31,879 bases of DNA from positions 1 through 31,879 of the IMG/VR virus record IMGVR_UViG_3300037258_000027. One strand, written 5' to 3'. The first letter of the stretch is position 1. Each line of letters starts with the position of its first letter. The stretch is from a virus. Made by a program: the position numbers and the translations under genes. Below, piece after piece: positions 1 to 8,575 of the stretch. The notes under the pieces are model-generated. The model searched no databases and was not told where the DNA came from. It saw nothing but the letters and a program-made list of their open reading frames with translations.

Positions 1-1
1 C

Positions 2-91
2 CGAAGGCCGTCGGGCAAGGATTCACTTCGACTTCGGCGCAAGCTCGCCGGGTGGGACGATGAGTTCCTGGCAAGCCTCATCAGCGCATGA
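2..91 (+). CDS. 3' end of an upstream gene, possibly small terminase subunit (partial)
   Basis: The reading frame is open from the left edge to a TGA at 89-91 and encodes a basic, helical-looking C-terminus ending GWDDEFLASLISA. A small terminase gene normally precedes the large subunit, and overlap with the next start is common. A competing frame ends with a TGA at 61-63 that overlaps the next ATG as ATGA, the pattern used elsewhere in this operon, but its peptide looks less protein-like and has poorer third-position GC. Only about 29 codons are visible, so the identity rests on position alone. Confidence 0.3.
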   Translation, partial: RRPSGKDSLRLRRKLAGWDDEFLASLISA

Positions 92-1751
92 ATCTTTCAC
101 CCGATTCGCCTGCCTGGCCGCCAAGCGGCACCTGGACGACCTGAAGCGGGCCGAGCGCGGCTGGGACTATCAGTTTTCCGGCTGGCACGCCGCCGACGTG
201 TGCGATTTCATCGAGAAGTTGCCGCACGTCGAGGGCGAATGGTCGACCGCGACGATCACGCTCGAGCCGCCGCAGATCTTCATCCTGGTGGTGATCTTCG
301 GCTGGCGCCGCCGTGAGGATGGACTGCGGCGGTTCACCGTCGCCTACCTGGAGATGGCGCGGAAAGGTGCCAAGAGCACGCTCACCGCCGGCGTGGCGCT
401 GTATTGCCTGTGCTGCGAAGGCGAGAAGGGGCCGCAAATCATCGTCGGCGCCACCACGGCCGAGCAGGCCGGGAAGGTCTTCAAGCCCGCCAAGGGGATG
501 GTGGACCGTACGGCGGACCTGCGCGACGCGTTCGGATTGCGGGCGTTCTCGCGTTCGATCACCTGCCAGGATAACGGCGGCTACATCCAGCCGATCAATT
601 CCCGCGGCAAGACGCAGGACGGCTGGAACCCGCATGTCGGGATCCTGGACGAGCTGCACGCCCATCAGACGCGTGCGCTGTTCGACGTGATCCGGTCGGC
701 GTTCGGGTCGCGTAAGAACCCACTGCTGTGGCAGATCACCACGGCGGGCTACAACATCGCCGGCGTCTGCTACGAGCAGAGGACCTTCGTGACGAAGGTG
801 CTGGAGCGGGTGCTGGCAGCCGAGCACTATTTCGGCATCATCTTCACCCTGGACGAGGGCGACGACCCCTTCGACCCCAAAGTCTGGGTCAAGGCCAACC
901 CGATGCTGGGCGTGACGCCGACTCTGGCATCGATGCAGGATTACGCGTCCGAGGCCCGCGCCAGCCCCTCGGCCGAGGGGGAATTCAAGACCAAGCGCCT
1001 GAACGTCTGGCTTAACGCGGCAGACGCGTGGCTGAACATGGCGCAGTGGATGGCCTGCGGCGATCCCACGCTGGACTGGCAGGATTTCGAAGGTCTCGAG
1101 TGCTACGCCGGCGGCGACCTGGCCGACAAAGATGACATCACCGCCCTGGTGCTGGTGGCGATCGCCGGCGATGGCCGGCTGCTATGCAAGCCACGCTTCT
1201 GGCTGCCGGAGGCGGTCCTGGCGCGGCCGGACCATGCCGAGGGCCGGGGGCCGGCGCCCTATCGCACCTGGGCGGCGCAAGGCGCGCTGGAGCTGACGCC
1301 CGGCGACTGGGTGGACCACAACCAGGTGGAAGCGGTCGCGCGGGAATGGATCGTTCGGTTCTCGCTCCGAAAACTGGTGTTCGATCAGTTCGCGGCGGCG
1401 CTGGCCATGGCCAGCCGGCTGAATGAGGACTTCGCGTCGCCGGATCGGCCGATCGCCGAGATCCTGCACAAATCGGCGGCCAAGGTCGCGGATCCGGCGA
1501 AGGAGTTGGAGGCCCGCGTGAGGGCCGGCCCGAACCGGCTGCGGCATGACGCCAACCCGGTAATGACCTGGATGGCGAGCAACGTGGTCGTGTCGCGCCG
1601 AATTGACGGTACCATCCTGCCGAAAAAACCAGCGGAGAACAGTCCGCTCAAGATCGACGGGATCGACGCAGTGGTGAACGGCATGAAGCCGATGCTCTTC
1701 CCGGACGAGGAAAGCGCATACGCCGATGGGCGCGGCCTGCTCACGATCTGA
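60..1751 (+). CDS. terL: Phage terminase large subunit (HK97/Terminase_1 type)
   Basis: This is the motor ATPase and nuclease that packages DNA into the prohead and cuts the concatemer. A Walker A-like RKGAKST sits at about residues 101-107. A Walker B stretch ILDEL is at about 195-199, with a following His-rich segment. The nuclease domain begins at GGDLADKDD (about 351-359), whose Asp residues should bind metal. The 563-residue length is normal for the family. The ATG at 60 is preceded by a GGTGGGA-like ribosome site, though the conserved part begins near FACLAAKRHLDDL at about residue 16. The portal gene follows within 15 bp. The HK97-like class suggests cos packaging, but that is inference. 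Confidence 0.95.
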   Translation: MSSWQASSAHESFTRFACLAAKRHLDDLKRAERGWDYQFSGWHAADVCDFIEKLPHVEGEWSTATITLEPPQIFILVVIFGWRRREDGLRRFTVAYLEMARKGAKSTLTAGVALYCLCCEGEKGPQIIVGATTAEQAGKVFKPAKGMVDRTADLRDAFGLRAFSRSITCQDNGGYIQPINSRGKTQDGWNPHVGILDELHAHQTRALFDVIRSAFGSRKNPLLWQITTAGYNIAGVCYEQRTFVTKVLERVLAAEHYFGIIFTLDEGDDPFDPKVWVKANPMLGVTPTLASMQDYASEARASPSAEGEFKTKRLNVWLNAADAWLNMAQWMACGDPTLDWQDFEGLECYAGGDLADKDDITALVLVAIAGDGRLLCKPRFWLPEAVLARPDHAEGRGPAPYRTWAAQGALELTPGDWVDHNQVEAVAREWIVRFSLRKLVFDQFAAALAMASRLNEDFASPDRPIAEILHKSAAKVADPAKELEARVRAGPNRLRHDANPVMTWMASNVVVSRRIDGTILPKKPAENSPLKIDGIDAVVNGMKPMLFPDEESAYADGRGLLTI

Positions 1752-1765
1752 CCGGAGGCTGGGCG

Positions 1766-3103
1766 ATGGGCTGGTGGTCAAGGATCGCGAATTACGCAAT
1801 CCGGCGCTCAGGCGAGGCAGATACCGGGCTCTGGAGCGGCGGCACCACGGACTGGGGGGAGAACGGCACCGGAATCCCCGTCACCAGTGTGACGGCGATG
1901 CAGCACACCGCAGTCATGGCGTGCGTGTCGATCCTGGCGGGCGACGTGGCAAAAATCCCGCTCGATCTGTTTCGCCGTTTGCCGAATGGCGGCAAGGAGG
2001 CCGCGAGGGGTCATTGGCTGCGTCCGCTGTTGCGTGATCCGAACAACTGGCAGACCGCACTCGAATTCAAGGAAATGATGCAGGCATCGCTGCTGCTCCG
2101 CGGGAATGCCTACGCGGTCGCCGTGCGGCATCTGACCGGTCCAAAGAGCGGCATTCCGCGCTACCTGGTGCCGATTCATCCAGACCGGTGCATAATCTGG
2201 GAAGCCCCGTCCGGCGAGTGGTTCTATGTCGTGACGCGGAACGGGCTGCACGAGATGGCGGTCCTGCGCGAGATGCCGTGGTTCATCTCGTCCGAGGATG
2301 TGCTGCACATTAAATGGCTCTCCTCGTGGAATTCACTGCTCGGCTCCAACCGCATCGCGATGATGCGGGAATCGGTCGGCCTGAGCATGGCGCTGGAGCA
2401 ACATCAGGCGCGGTTCGCCGGCCAGGGCGCGCGTAGCGGCGGCATCCTCACGACGGAGCAAAAGCTCATAAAGGAAGTTCGTGAACAGCTTGCCGCTGAC
2501 TGGAAAAAGCAACGTGCCGGTCCACGCAATTCGGGCAACACGACAATCCTTGAGCAGGGTCTGAAGTGGCAGCCTCTCGGCCTCTCGATGGTGGACTCGC
2601 AGTTCATCGAATCGCGCGGCTTCCAGCTCCGCGACATATGCCGCGCGTTCGACGTGCCGCCATACAAGCTGGCGATCGAGGGCGAGAACGAAGGCCCGGC
2701 GATGGTCCAGATGGGCCAGGAATACCTCAACGGTCCGGTGTCGGGGCATTGCGAACGTTGGAAGGCGAAGTGCGAGAACTTCTTCGGCATCGACGGCGAA
2801 GACCTGTTCCTCGAGTGGAATTATGAGCACTTCCTCAAAGCGGACCTGATGAGCCGCTACACCGCGCGTCGTCAGGCGGTCGGCTCCTCTTGGATGTCGG
2901 CCAACGAAGCGCGGCGTGGCGAGGGGCTGCCGGACGTGCCGAACGGCGACACCGTACTGCAGCCGGCGAACATGATAGCGCTCGGCTCGAAGCCCATCGG
3001 TGTCACCGGCGGTCCCGGGAGCGACATGACGGGGGTGCCGGCCCCTGGCGGCGATGGCGACCCGCTACGTGACCCCACGACGGATGTGGCGCCCGGTTCT
3101 TAA
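1766..3103 (+). CDS. Phage portal protein (HK97 family)
   Basis: The portal forms the dodecameric ring at one capsid vertex through which DNA enters and to which the connector binds. The 445-residue protein has the family layout: a short basic N-terminus, then a conserved block around AVMACVSILAGDVAKIPLDLFRR split over residues about 48-72, then LLLRGNAYAV near residue 110. The later signature includes FDVPPYKLAIEGE followed by the EYLNGPVSGHCERW stem region. The acidic, Gly/Pro-rich C-terminus (GGPGSDMTGVPAPGGDGD) looks disordered. A GGAGG lies about 10 bases before the ATG. It sits directly between terminase and prohead protease, the standard order. Confidence 0.95.
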   Translation: MGWWSRIANYAIRRSGEADTGLWSGGTTDWGENGTGIPVTSVTAMQHTAVMACVSILAGDVAKIPLDLFRRLPNGGKEAARGHWLRPLLRDPNNWQTALEFKEMMQASLLLRGNAYAVAVRHLTGPKSGIPRYLVPIHPDRCIIWEAPSGEWFYVVTRNGLHEMAVLREMPWFISSEDVLHIKWLSSWNSLLGSNRIAMMRESVGLSMALEQHQARFAGQGARSGGILTTEQKLIKEVREQLAADWKKQRAGPRNSGNTTILEQGLKWQPLGLSMVDSQFIESRGFQLRDICRAFDVPPYKLAIEGENEGPAMVQMGQEYLNGPVSGHCERWKAKCENFFGIDGEDLFLEWNYEHFLKADLMSRYTARRQAVGSSWMSANEARRGEGLPDVPNGDTVLQPANMIALGSKPIGVTGGPGSDMTGVPAPGGDGDPLRDPTTDVAPGS

Positions 3104-3117
3104 AAGGAAACCGCGAA

Positions 3118-4308
3118 ATGGCCGACACGCGGCTGCTAAGCATTGAGGAATTCCGCGCACAGGCCAAGGTCGGCGCAGGCGCCAAGGCCGCCGTGTTCCG
3201 GCCGCAGGTCGGCACGTTCAAGGCCTTCGATCCCGCGCGCCGGTCCTACCGCTTCTGCTTCTCCGACAGCGGCGAGGACCGCATGACGGATACGATCGAC
3301 GCGAAGGGCTGGCAACTCGATAACTTCCTGCGTGCCCCGACCGCCTTATTTGCCCACGACAGCAATGCGCCACCCATCGGCCGTGCCGCGAATGTCGCGG
3401 TCGAGGGCGAGCGCCTGATGGGTGACATCGAATTCGCACCGCCGGAAGTCTACGAGTTCGCCGACACGATTTATAAATTGGTCGGCGGACGCTTTCTCAA
3501 TGCGGTATCGGTCGGGTTTCTGCCGGTCGAGCACCAATGGTCGAACGATCCGGAGCGAGAGTGGGGCATCGACTTCATCGCACAGGAATTGCTGGAGATC
3601 AGCGTCGTCCCGGTGCCTGCCAACCCCCGCGCGCTCATCGACGCGCGCGCAAAGGGGATTGATACCCGCCCGCTGGTTGAATGGGCGGAGAAGATGCTGG
3701 ACGGGCGCGTGGCCGTCGAGCGCGCCGAGTTGGACCGGCTGCGACAACTCGCGGCCGAGCCGCGGCGCCGGCGCCCGGCGGCGCAACCCAATGGAGGCAA
3801 TCGCGTGGCAGATCCAGTTGACGATAAGGTATTGCGGGCTGCGGTCCGTGCCGAGTTCCGCCGTCTCCGCCTCCGTGGCGGCACACCGAAGCGGCGCGAT
3901 TCGCAGGACGGCGATCCGAAGCCGGGTGATCTGCCCGAGGGTCACGAAAAGGCCATGCGGACCGCCGCAATGCATTTCAAGAGCGCGGCCGATTACTACG
4001 ACGGCGCCGACGAACATCACGCCGCTGCAGCGGACCTGATGGAGAAGGCGATTTCCAATCTCGATAGCGAGACGCCGCCGGACGACCACGAGGATTGCGT
4101 GAGGTCCGCGCAGGCTCATTTTAAGTCTGCCGACGCGCTCGATGATCTCGGCGACGACCACCACGACAAGGGAATGAAGGCGCTGGAGCTCGCCGTGAAG
4201 GCGCTGGATGACGAGCCGGCCTCTGCGCCGCCGGATGATCCCGCGAAGGCAGCCATCATCGCCGCTGCACTCGCGAAGGTCGCCTCCGGGCGACAGAAGA
4301 CCGCCTGA
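3118..4308 (+). CDS. Prohead maturation protease with C-terminal repeat extension
   Basis: HK97-type prohead serine protease (U35/S78 class), which trims the capsid precursor during maturation. Residues 40-190 carry the protease core: the catalytic His is in LFAHDS (H80), the nucleophile Ser in VSVGF (S131), and the conserved LLEISVVPVPANP at about 158-170 closes the fold. At 396 residues it is roughly twice the usual protease length. Residues about 210-396 are an Arg/Pro-rich linker (RRRRPAAQPNGG) followed by two copies of a 48-residue His- and Asp-rich helical unit. No separate scaffold gene is present, so this tail may act as scaffold and be removed on maturation; that is inference. A GGAAACC ribosome site precedes the ATG. 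Confidence 0.93.
   Translation: MADTRLLSIEEFRAQAKVGAGAKAAVFRPQVGTFKAFDPARRSYRFCFSDSGEDRMTDTIDAKGWQLDNFLRAPTALFAHDSNAPPIGRAANVAVEGERLMGDIEFAPPEVYEFADTIYKLVGGRFLNAVSVGFLPVEHQWSNDPEREWGIDFIAQELLEISVVPVPANPRALIDARAKGIDTRPLVEWAEKMLDGRVAVERAELDRLRQLAAEPRRRRPAAQPNGGNRVADPVDDKVLRAAVRAEFRRLRLRGGTPKRRDSQDGDPKPGDLPEGHEKAMRTAAMHFKSAADYYDGADEHHAAAADLMEKAISNLDSETPPDDHEDCVRSAQAHFKSADALDDLGDDHHDKGMKALELAVKALDDEPASAPPDDPAKAAIIAAALAKVASGRQKTA
3943..4230 (+). repeat. Two tandem 48-residue repeats in the prohead protease tail
   Basis: Two in-frame units of 144 bp (3943-4086 and 4087-4230) encode diverged copies. Unit 1 starts HEKAMRTAAMHFKSA and unit 2 starts HEDCVRSAQAHFKSA. Both continue to an acidic segment with a His pair (DEHH and DDHH), then an Ala/Leu/Lys helix and a PPDD end. 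The DNA copies are diverged, so this is an old duplication and not an assembly artefact. His, Asp and Glu spacing hints at helical hairpins that could bind metal or self-associate. Confidence 0.65.
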
Positions 4309-4365
4309 CCCCGTTCCTGGCTTGACCAGGCCCGCGCCGAGCGATCGGCTTCTGAGGATACACAA

Positions 4366-5733
4366 ATGCGACTGTGGGAAGCTCGCGCGGCGCATGCCGA
4401 CGCGCTGAACAAACTCGAGAACGCGGCGAAGGCCGGCAAGGTCGACGACATCAAGGATCTCGAGGCGAAAGCCGACGAGTACGCCCGTCTCGTGCTCGAC
4501 CTGGAGCGGGCGCAGAAAGGCGCCCCTGCCGGCGCCCGGCCGCTTGGCGAACATGCCGGCGTCGCGGAGATCAACCCCGACCAGCGGACCCTATCGCAGA
4601 TTCGCTCGCTCGACCCGCGGGTCGGACGGCTGCGGGGCTTCGACGACTATCTCACCCTTGCGCGCAAGGGCATGGAATTCACGCCGCGCGCCGATACCCA
4701 CTACCGGAGCCTCGGCGAGCAGCTGCAGTCGGTATTCAAGCACTACATGTCGAAGGGTGCCGACACGGACCCGCGTCTCGTGCGCGCGCCGACCGGCGCG
4801 GCGGAAGTCGATCCGACCGGCGGCGGCTTTCTCGTGCAGGTCGATTTCGCGGCGTCGATCTTCATGCTCGCGCATGACATGGGCGAAATCCTGAGCCGCG
4901 TCAGCAAGCTGCCGATCAGCGCCAACTCCAACGGCATCAAGATGCCGGGCGTCGATGAAACAAGCCGGGCAACCGGGTCGCGCTGGGGCGGTGTGGCGTC
5001 GTACTGGGTCGGCGAAGGGACCACGGTCACGCCGACGAAGCCGAAGTTCCGAATCATCGAGTTCGACCTGAAAAAGCTCATGTCGGTGATGTACACCACC
5101 GACGAACTGTTGCAGGACTCGACCGCGCTGACGACGATCGCCAGCCAGGCGTTCTCGGAAGAAGTCATGTTCATGACCGAGGACGCGGTTTTCGAAGGCG
5201 CCGGCGCCGGCCTTCCGCTCGGCGTCATGAACAGCCCGGCATTGATCACGCTGCCGAAGGCGACCGGGCAGGCCGCGGCCACGATCGTCAAGGAAAACGT
5301 GGACGGTATGTGGGCGCGGTGCTGGGCGCGCAGCATGAAGAACGCGACCTGGTTCATCAACCAGGACGCTCTCCCGCAGCTCATGCAGATGAACCAGGCG
5401 GTCGGCACCGGCGGCCAGCTTGTCTATTTGCCGCCCGGCGGCCTGAGCGCGACGCCGTTCTCCACCCTCTACGGCCGCGAGGTGGTGTGGACGGAATACA
5501 ACAACACGCTCGGGACGGCCGGCGACATCCTGCTCGCGGATTTCTCCCAGTACATGCTCGTCGACAAGAACGGCGTACAGGCGGCCACGAGCATGCACGT
5601 CGCGTTCCTGACCGACGAGATGGTGTTCCGCATTACCTATCGCGTGGATGGCAAGCCGATGTGGACGGTGCCGCTGACCCCGTTCAAGGGCAGCAATACG
5701 AAGTCGCCGTTCGTCGCGCTCGCGAACCGCTGA
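4366..5733 (+). CDS. Major capsid protein (HK97 fold)
   Basis: This protein forms the icosahedral shell. The first 110 or so residues are charged and coiled-coil-like (ALNKLENAAKAGKVDDIKDL), as in the cleavable delta domain of HK97-type capsid precursors. The conserved start of the mature domain follows a TDPRLVRAP...DPTGGGFLVQ region near residues 130-155. Typical family segments are SRVSKLPIS, FDLKKLMSVMYTTDELLQD and GLPLGVMNSPALI. The C-terminus DEMVFRITYRVDGKPMW is the usual P-domain/A-domain end. At 455 residues it is slightly longer than HK97 gp5. The ATG has a TGAGGA site 10 bases upstream. It directly follows the protease that should process it. Confidence 0.96.
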   Translation: MRLWEARAAHADALNKLENAAKAGKVDDIKDLEAKADEYARLVLDLERAQKGAPAGARPLGEHAGVAEINPDQRTLSQIRSLDPRVGRLRGFDDYLTLARKGMEFTPRADTHYRSLGEQLQSVFKHYMSKGADTDPRLVRAPTGAAEVDPTGGGFLVQVDFAASIFMLAHDMGEILSRVSKLPISANSNGIKMPGVDETSRATGSRWGGVASYWVGEGTTVTPTKPKFRIIEFDLKKLMSVMYTTDELLQDSTALTTIASQAFSEEVMFMTEDAVFEGAGAGLPLGVMNSPALITLPKATGQAAATIVKENVDGMWARCWARSMKNATWFINQDALPQLMQMNQAVGTGGQLVYLPPGGLSATPFSTLYGREVVWTEYNNTLGTAGDILLADFSQYMLVDKNGVQAATSMHVAFLTDEMVFRITYRVDGKPMWTVPLTPFKGSNTKSPFVALANR

Positions 5734-5805
5734 TCCGAGTCGCGGTACGGTCCCAACCGCACCGACGACTGCTTGAACCGCTTTGGGTTGCAGGAGATTG
5801 CCACA

Positions 5806-6288
5806 ATGGCGCGTCAGTTCTCGATGCCTTACCAGATTCCGCCCGTGTCCCTGTTGCCGCCCGCGGCGGACGCCGCAGGGCGAACCGGCTCCTACCGCGA
5901 TATGCGCAACGCCCTGAAGGCCTGGGTGGTATGCCGCGTCAACCAGGGCAACGCGGCGACGGTGGAATTCACCGTCCTGCAGGGCCAGGGGGTGGCTGGT
6001 ACCGGATCAAAGGCGGTCGGCGTGATGCCGGTCTTCCTCAATGCCAACACGGCATCGAGCGACGCGCTGGTCCAGCAGACGAGCGCGGCCAACTTCACGA
6101 CCGATGCCGGCACGAACGACAAGATTGTGGTCTTCGAGATCACGCCGGAAATGTGCATGGACGTGCGAGGCGGTTTCAATTCGATTGCGGTGCAGACCGG
6201 CGCATCGAATGCCGCCAACATCACCGAGGCCGAACTGTTCATCCTTCAGGCGATCCAGGGCGCGTCCGCGCCGACAACCTACGCCTGA
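5806..6288 (+). CDS. Capsid-proximal virion protein of unknown function
   Basis: I do not recognise a named family. The ATG at 5806 is chosen over an in-frame TTG at 5773 because AGGAG lies 9 bases before it. The 160-residue product starts MARQFSMPYQIPPVS and is then rich in alternating small and hydrophobic residues (VEFTVLQGQ, IVVFEITPEMCMDV, FNSIAVQTGAS), consistent with an all-beta protein. No signal peptide or membrane segment is seen. Its place right after the major capsid gene is where decoration or head-fibre proteins are often encoded, so a capsid-surface role is plausible but unproven. A UUCG-capped hairpin follows it. Confidence 0.72.
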   Translation: MARQFSMPYQIPPVSLLPPAADAAGRTGSYRDMRNALKAWVVCRVNQGNAATVEFTVLQGQGVAGTGSKAVGVMPVFLNANTASSDALVQQTSAANFTTDAGTNDKIVVFEITPEMCMDVRGGFNSIAVQTGASNAANITEAELFILQAIQGASAPTTYA

Positions 6289-6317
6289 TCGGCCTTCCTC
6301 CCGACCGTTCTGTTGAA

Positions 6318-6335
6318 CGGCCGCTTCGGCGGCCG
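6318..6335 (+). other. Stable hairpin with TTCG loop between capsid-accessory genes
   Basis: CGGCCGC pairs perfectly with GCGGCCG around a TTCG tetraloop, giving 7 GC-rich pairs. It is followed only by GTTTGG, so there is no real U-tract. It could be an attenuator or mRNA-stabilising element separating the capsid genes from the next gene, whose ribosome site begins 5 bases later. Confidence 0.45.
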
Positions 6336-6349
6336 GTTTGGAGTTCGCC

Positions 6350-7075
6350 ATGACAACGCGCTCGAAGTATCGCAGCGGCGTCCTCAGCTTCTACGAGGAT
6401 GTCGGGAACGAGTACGTTCTGCCGGTCGCCCCTGTTTATTTTTACGAGGAGTTCCTCGGGCAGTCGGCCGTCGCGATCCCGGCTGCCGGATCGGCGGTTG
6501 ATGGCTGGCCGTTCGTCAAGAAGATCATCGGCTCCGGTCCGCCGACGCTGGCCGGTGTGGCGAACGCCGTCGGCGGCCAGGTCGCCTGCACCTTGACCAC
6601 CACGAGCGAGAAAGAGGATTGCGTCCTCTATTGGGGCGACAACCAGGGGCTCGTTTTCGAGACCCGCGCGCTGCTGTCCGTGCTGCCGAGCGCTTCTGGC
6701 GTGCAGGCGGTGTGGGGCGTTGCCTCAGCATGGATCGATGGCCCGCAGAACAACACCTGTTACCTGGAATTCAGCGCCCAGGCGAATGGCGCGGTGCTGG
6801 TGACTGCCTTCGACGGCACCACGACAACCTCGGTCGCGAGCGGCGTGACGGTCGGGACAACCGATTGGCACCAGTACCGGATTGACGCATCGAACCTGGC
6901 CGACGTTGCCTTCTACATCGATGGCAACCGGGTGAACGCCGACAATTCGATCAACTTCGCGGCCACGGGCACGCTGGCGGTGGTACAGCCATACCTGGCC
7001 ACCTACAAAGCATCGGGGGCCGGCGTGGCGACCCTGGTGGTGGATTACGTCCGCGCCTGGATGAACCGCAGCTAA
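6350..7075 (+). CDS. Lectin/glucanase-like (concanavalin-type fold) virion protein
   Basis: The 241-residue product starts at ATG 6350, preceded by GGAG; an in-frame TTG at 6338 gives a longer version with no better ribosome site. The N-terminus contains VYFYEEFLGQ. The rest has the beta-strand rhythm of a LamG/concanavalin jelly roll: LVFETRALLSVLPS, NTCYLEFSAQANGAVLVTAFDG, DWHQYRIDASNLADVAFYIDGN and a final VDYVRAWMNRS. The strand containing WHQYRID followed by VAFYIDGNRV is typical of LamG-like domains. It may be a head fibre or decoration protein that binds carbohydrate. The fold assignment is inference from pattern only. Confidence 0.68.
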   Translation: MTTRSKYRSGVLSFYEDVGNEYVLPVAPVYFYEEFLGQSAVAIPAAGSAVDGWPFVKKIIGSGPPTLAGVANAVGGQVACTLTTTSEKEDCVLYWGDNQGLVFETRALLSVLPSASGVQAVWGVASAWIDGPQNNTCYLEFSAQANGAVLVTAFDGTTTTSVASGVTVGTTDWHQYRIDASNLADVAFYIDGNRVNADNSINFAATGTLAVVQPYLATYKASGAGVATLVVDYVRAWMNRS

Positions 7076-7089
7076 CGGGGCGCTGATCC

Positions 7090-7452
7090 ATGTTCCTGAT
7101 CGGCATCACCCCCCAGCTCGCGTCGATCGCGGCCGGCGCGTCGCTGTCCGGCGAAGTGGGCCTCGGCGCGTTCACGCTTGTCGGCATCTCGATGCCGGCG
7201 GTCTGGACAACCGCGGCCCTTACATTCCAGACCAGCATCGATGATGCGACCTGGCAGGAATTGTACGACGACGCCGGCAACGAGGTCTCGATCACCGGCG
7301 CTGCCGGGCAGTTTCTCATTCTGCCAAAGTATCCGTCCTATATCTGGCGCGGCGTCAATTTGCTGAAGGTACGCAGCGGAACGTCGGGTTCTCCGGTCAA
7401 TCAGGTTGCCGCCGCGACAGTGACGCTGATCACCAGGTCGGAGATGCTGTGA
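7090..7452 (+). CDS. Small head-region protein of unknown function
   Basis: A 120-residue protein with no recognisable family. It begins MFLIGITPQLASIAAGASLSGEVGLGAF and has alternating beta-like segments (ALTFQTSIDDATWQELYDD, FLILPKYPSYIWRGVNLLKVRSG). It has no export signal. The pattern of a short beta-sandwich with a DDATWQEL segment is seen in phage virion surface proteins, but I cannot assign a role. The upstream ribosome site is weak. Good third-position GC and fit between neighbours support that it is expressed. Confidence 0.62.
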   Translation: MFLIGITPQLASIAAGASLSGEVGLGAFTLVGISMPAVWTTAALTFQTSIDDATWQELYDDAGNEVSITGAAGQFLILPKYPSYIWRGVNLLKVRSGTSGSPVNQVAAATVTLITRSEML

Positions 7453-7518
7453 TGCGCCCCGGCCAATACCTGACGCGCGAGCGGCGCGACATCCCCGGCG
7501 TCACCGAAAGAGGCCGCC

Positions 7519-8208
7519 ATGCGCACAACGCTGCAGGTGACGACGCAGCCGGCGGCCGAGCCGGTCGCACTGGAGATCGTGAAGCGCCATTGCCGGATCG
7601 ATCACGCCTCGGACGACGGGCTGATCAAGGAATACATCCGCGCCGCGCGGGTGATGGCGGAGAACTACCTTAGCCGCGCGCTGGTCACACAAACGCTGCT
7701 CTGGACCGTCCTGCCGGAAGGGGCGGTGCGCCCATCGATGCATTTCCTGCGCGGGCCGCTGGAGCTGCCCCGTGCACCGGTGCGGGCGATCACCTCCCCC
7801 ACGGCCGATCCGGCAACCGGTATCGGCGTAGTGGTGCTGGACGAGCGCGGGAACGCCACCACGATCGCGCCCGCGATGCTGCCCATCGTGCCGCCGGCGA
7901 CGATGCAGGGCTACGTCGCCGACCTGATGCTGGATCCGGCGCGCCTGACGATCGGCCTGGCTACGCCGCTGGTTGATGGTCGCACGCTGCGGGATGTGCA
8001 GCTGCGGCATCTGCAGGTGCAATTCCTCGCCGGGTATGGCGCCCCGGCCCAAAACGATCCGCTCGTGGCGGCGATACCGGGGCCGATCAAACAGGCAATC
8101 ATGCTGACCGTCGCGCACCTCTACGAACATCGCGGCGATGCCGACGCGGAGATGCCGCGGTCCGCCGATTGGCTGCTCGACCCGTTCAGGATCCAGTGGG
8201 TTGCCTGA
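7519..8208 (+). CDS. Head-tail connector protein (phiE125 gp8 / HK97 gp6-like)
   Basis: The N-terminus (AAEPVALEIVKRHCRIDHASDDGLIKEYIRAARVMAENYLSRAL, about residues 13-56) is the hallmark helical domain of phage adaptor proteins that dock beneath the portal. The conserved pattern is 'aLeevKaHLRvd...dDalI..yI.AAr...E.yt.raL'. The 229-residue length fits the phiE125 gp8 class, and a C-terminal helical segment (PIKQAIMLTVAHLYEHRG) is also typical. GAAAGAGG lies upstream of the ATG. The stop overlaps the next gene's TTG start by 8 bp, consistent with coupled translation of the connector set. Confidence 0.9.
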   Translation: MRTTLQVTTQPAAEPVALEIVKRHCRIDHASDDGLIKEYIRAARVMAENYLSRALVTQTLLWTVLPEGAVRPSMHFLRGPLELPRAPVRAITSPTADPATGIGVVVLDERGNATTIAPAMLPIVPPATMQGYVADLMLDPARLTIGLATPLVDGRTLRDVQLRHLQVQFLAGYGAPAQNDPLVAAIPGPIKQAIMLTVAHLYEHRGDADAEMPRSADWLLDPFRIQWVA

Positions 8209-8575
8209 CAATCCGACGATCGGCTCTCTGCGCTGGCCCGTCACGATCGCCACGCGGGAGCAGGCCGCCGCGGCGACCGCGGCATCGGCGGCCACAATCA
8301 CCGAAACGCTGGCCCAGCAGCAAACCGTCCGCGCCGACATTCGGCCGATCGGCCCGATGACTTTCGTCGCCGGCCAGCAGACCGACCGTCCGATCACGCA
8401 CCGGATCTATATCCGCTGGCTCGATTGGATCGACATGCAGCATGTCATCCTGCGCATCACGCAGCGGCTGGATGGCACCAACCGCGTCGAGACTTTTCGC
8501 ATTCGCAAGGTCGGCGAGGTCGATGGCCGCAAGCGGTTCCTGGAGATCCTCGCCGAATTGGAAACGCGCCAATGA
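8201..8575 (+). CDS. Head closure / head-tail joining protein
   Basis: The product (124 residues) begins at a TTG start, giving PDNPTIGSLRWPVTIATREQ, which matches the opening of head-tail adaptors (short N-terminus, then 'IGxLRxrVTI'). The rest fits the phage_H_T_join family: a DIRPIGPMTFVAGQQ segment, then THRIYIRW and ETFRIRKVGEVDGRKRFLEILAEL at the end. There is no ATG in frame near this point, so TTG 8201 decides the start; it lies inside the end of the connector gene. The product would plug the connector channel after packaging. Confidence 0.87.
   Translation: MPDNPTIGSLRWPVTIATREQAAAATAASAATITETLAQQQTVRADIRPIGPMTFVAGQQTDRPITHRIYIRWLDWIDMQHVILRITQRLDGTNRVETFRIRKVGEVDGRKRFLEILAELETRQ

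Noticed and set aside
3346-4554. 402-codon minus-strand frame opposite the protease and capsid genes
   Set aside because: It crosses the boundary between two well-identified + strand genes and resembles no protein; it is a high-GC antisense artefact.
7452-7518. Short open frame starting at ATG 7452 (MRPGQYLTRERRDIPG)
   Set aside because: It begins neatly after the previous stop but has no ribosome site, and most of its length would lie in a shadow frame of the connector gene.
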